Source of the DNA: Paracamarosporium sp. OC-R06-R3
Lineage: Eukaryota; Ascomycota; Dothideomycetes; Pleosporales; Didymosphaeriaceae
DNA length: 42,591 bases
Assembly: GCA_019828545.1 (NCBI GenBank)
Contig: JACVRA010000453.1
Location: 1 to 42,591, forward strand
Direction of reading: 5' to 3'
Every line of letters starts with the position of its first letter. The first letter of the stretch is position 1. The position numbers and the translations under genes were made by a program. The notes under the pieces were generated by a model that saw only the letters and a program-made list of their open reading frames with translations, had not been told where the DNA came from and searched no databases. Below, in pieces: positions 42,198 through 42,591 of this stretch.

Positions 42198-42400
42198 GCG
42201 GTGGTGTCCTCGGTGACACTAAGGATAGGAAGAACATTTCAGGCTTTTCATGAGATGCATCGGTAGTACGAATATAGTTTTCAGCGGCTCTGTTATAGGT
42301 AAAGAATATGGAATCTACGCTCGTTTCAGGTTTGATCAGGCGCGTGCATATCAACTATTCGGACTACCATGTAGAAACTCATACATGAAAATAGAACTAA
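42198..42400. other. gap between MFS gene and transposon
   Basis: About 200 bp of AT-rich DNA with no gene. It contains the 3' untranslated region of the MFS gene. Confidence 0.5.
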
Positions 42401-42410
42401 CGTACTTGAT

Positions 42411-42440
42411 AAGCGAGCGCGCCGGACAAGCGAGCGCGCC
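42411..42440 (+). repeat. direct repeat in transposon terminus
   Basis: AAGCGAGCGCGCC twice with a 4-bp spacer (GGAC). Short subterminal direct repeats are common binding sites for transposases of this superfamily. Confidence 0.85.
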
Positions 42441-42480
42441 ACCCCATGAGCTTTTCGCGACGCGTCATCTATCAACAACA

Positions 42481-42591
42481 ATGGCTCAACCACCTATTAC
42501 CCAATCGCCCTACAACGAAGCAGATATTATCCTAGCTATCTCCGCTCTTAATCGCAATTAAATTCGGAGTGAGAGATGTGCTGCTTCTACG
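42481..42591 (+). pseudogene. N-terminus of a pogo/Fot1-like transposase, interrupted
   Basis: The frame starts MAQPPITQSPYNEADI and continues LAISALNRN, the beginning of the psq-type helix-turn-helix DNA-binding domain found in fungal pogo/Fot1 transposases. Codon 27 is TAA. After it the same frame stays open to the window end (IRSERCAAST), and this matches the next part of the domain. From memory, related proteins have Gln here, so CAA to TAA, a CpA to TpA change, is the simplest cause. The protein is cut by the window edge. The copy is probably dead. Confidence 0.7.

Larger units (their letters stand above)
42401..42591 (+). mobile_element. 5' end of a pogo/Fot1-like DNA transposon
   Basis: The element appears to begin near CGTACTTGATAAGCG, where a TA dinucleotide at 42403-42404 would be the target site. 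A GC-rich terminal part holds two direct copies of AAGCGAGCGCGCC (42411-42423 and 42428-42440), unlike the AT-rich flank. An A-rich leader (ATCAACAACA) then precedes a transposase start at 42481. The rest runs off the window, so the other terminus cannot be checked. Confidence 0.65.

Overview
The window is nuclear DNA of a filamentous ascomycete, most likely a Dothideomycete (class is my inference). The evidence is many 44-86 nt introns with GTAAGT-like donors, CTAAC/CTGAC branch sites and CAG/TAG acceptors, plus recognisably fungal proteins: Vac8, GtaA glutaminase, Bmt6, Ebp2, Rpc53 and a Dgr2/WDR44-type WD40 protein. There is no prokaryotic operon structure, CRISPR array or recognisable tRNA gene. 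Gene models were assembled by hand from splice sites; for every spliced gene the exons listed sum to a multiple of three.

Layout. 1-6.9 kb: a Bmt6-type rRNA methyltransferase (+), a doubtful small ORF (+), and a five-exon WD40 protein (-). 6.9-9.3 kb: the ribonucleotide reductase small subunit gene (-), with ten ACGCGT boxes in its upstream DNA and in two of its introns. 9.4-13.5 kb: the most unusual gene, nine exons (-) coding for 1184 residues that join a cullin N-terminal domain, ankyrin repeats and a fungal CorA-like membrane domain. 13.5-16.6 kb: gene-free, with a diverged tandem duplication and simple repeats. 16.6-21.4 kb: a fungal Ser/Thr kinase (-) and an S9 acylaminoacyl-peptidase-like enzyme (-). 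21.4-23.6 kb: decayed DNA with a probable membrane-transporter pseudogene. 23.6-28.2 kb: vac8 (+, seven exons) and the Pol III subunit gene rpc53 (+, with a GC-AG intron). 28.2-30.9 kb: no confident gene. 30.9-38.5 kb: secreted glutaminase gtaA (+), ebp2 (-) divergent from a tiny HSBP1-like gene (+), an ER protein disulfide isomerase (-) and a thioredoxin (-). 40.1-42.2 kb: a nine-exon MFS transporter (+). 42.4 kb to the end: the 5' end of a pogo/Fot1-like DNA transposon whose transposase frame carries an early stop.

How the genes relate. Most are unlinked housekeeping genes in the usual fungal mixed order. Loose functional groups are ribosome and RNA synthesis (Bmt6, Ebp2, Rpc53) and thiol-disulfide chemistry (PDI next to thioredoxin). 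The accessory, faster-changing parts are the cullin-ankyrin-CorA gene with its flanking duplicated DNA, the transporter pseudogene region, and the transposon at the right end.

The candidate for a new system is the cullin-ankyrin-CorA protein. It keeps the part of a CUL1-type cullin that contacts Skp1/F-box adaptors, lacks the RBX1-binding and neddylation half, and replaces it with ankyrin repeats and a two-helix membrane domain that has no GMN motif. It could be a membrane-tethered pseudo-cullin or a decoy; the function is unproven.
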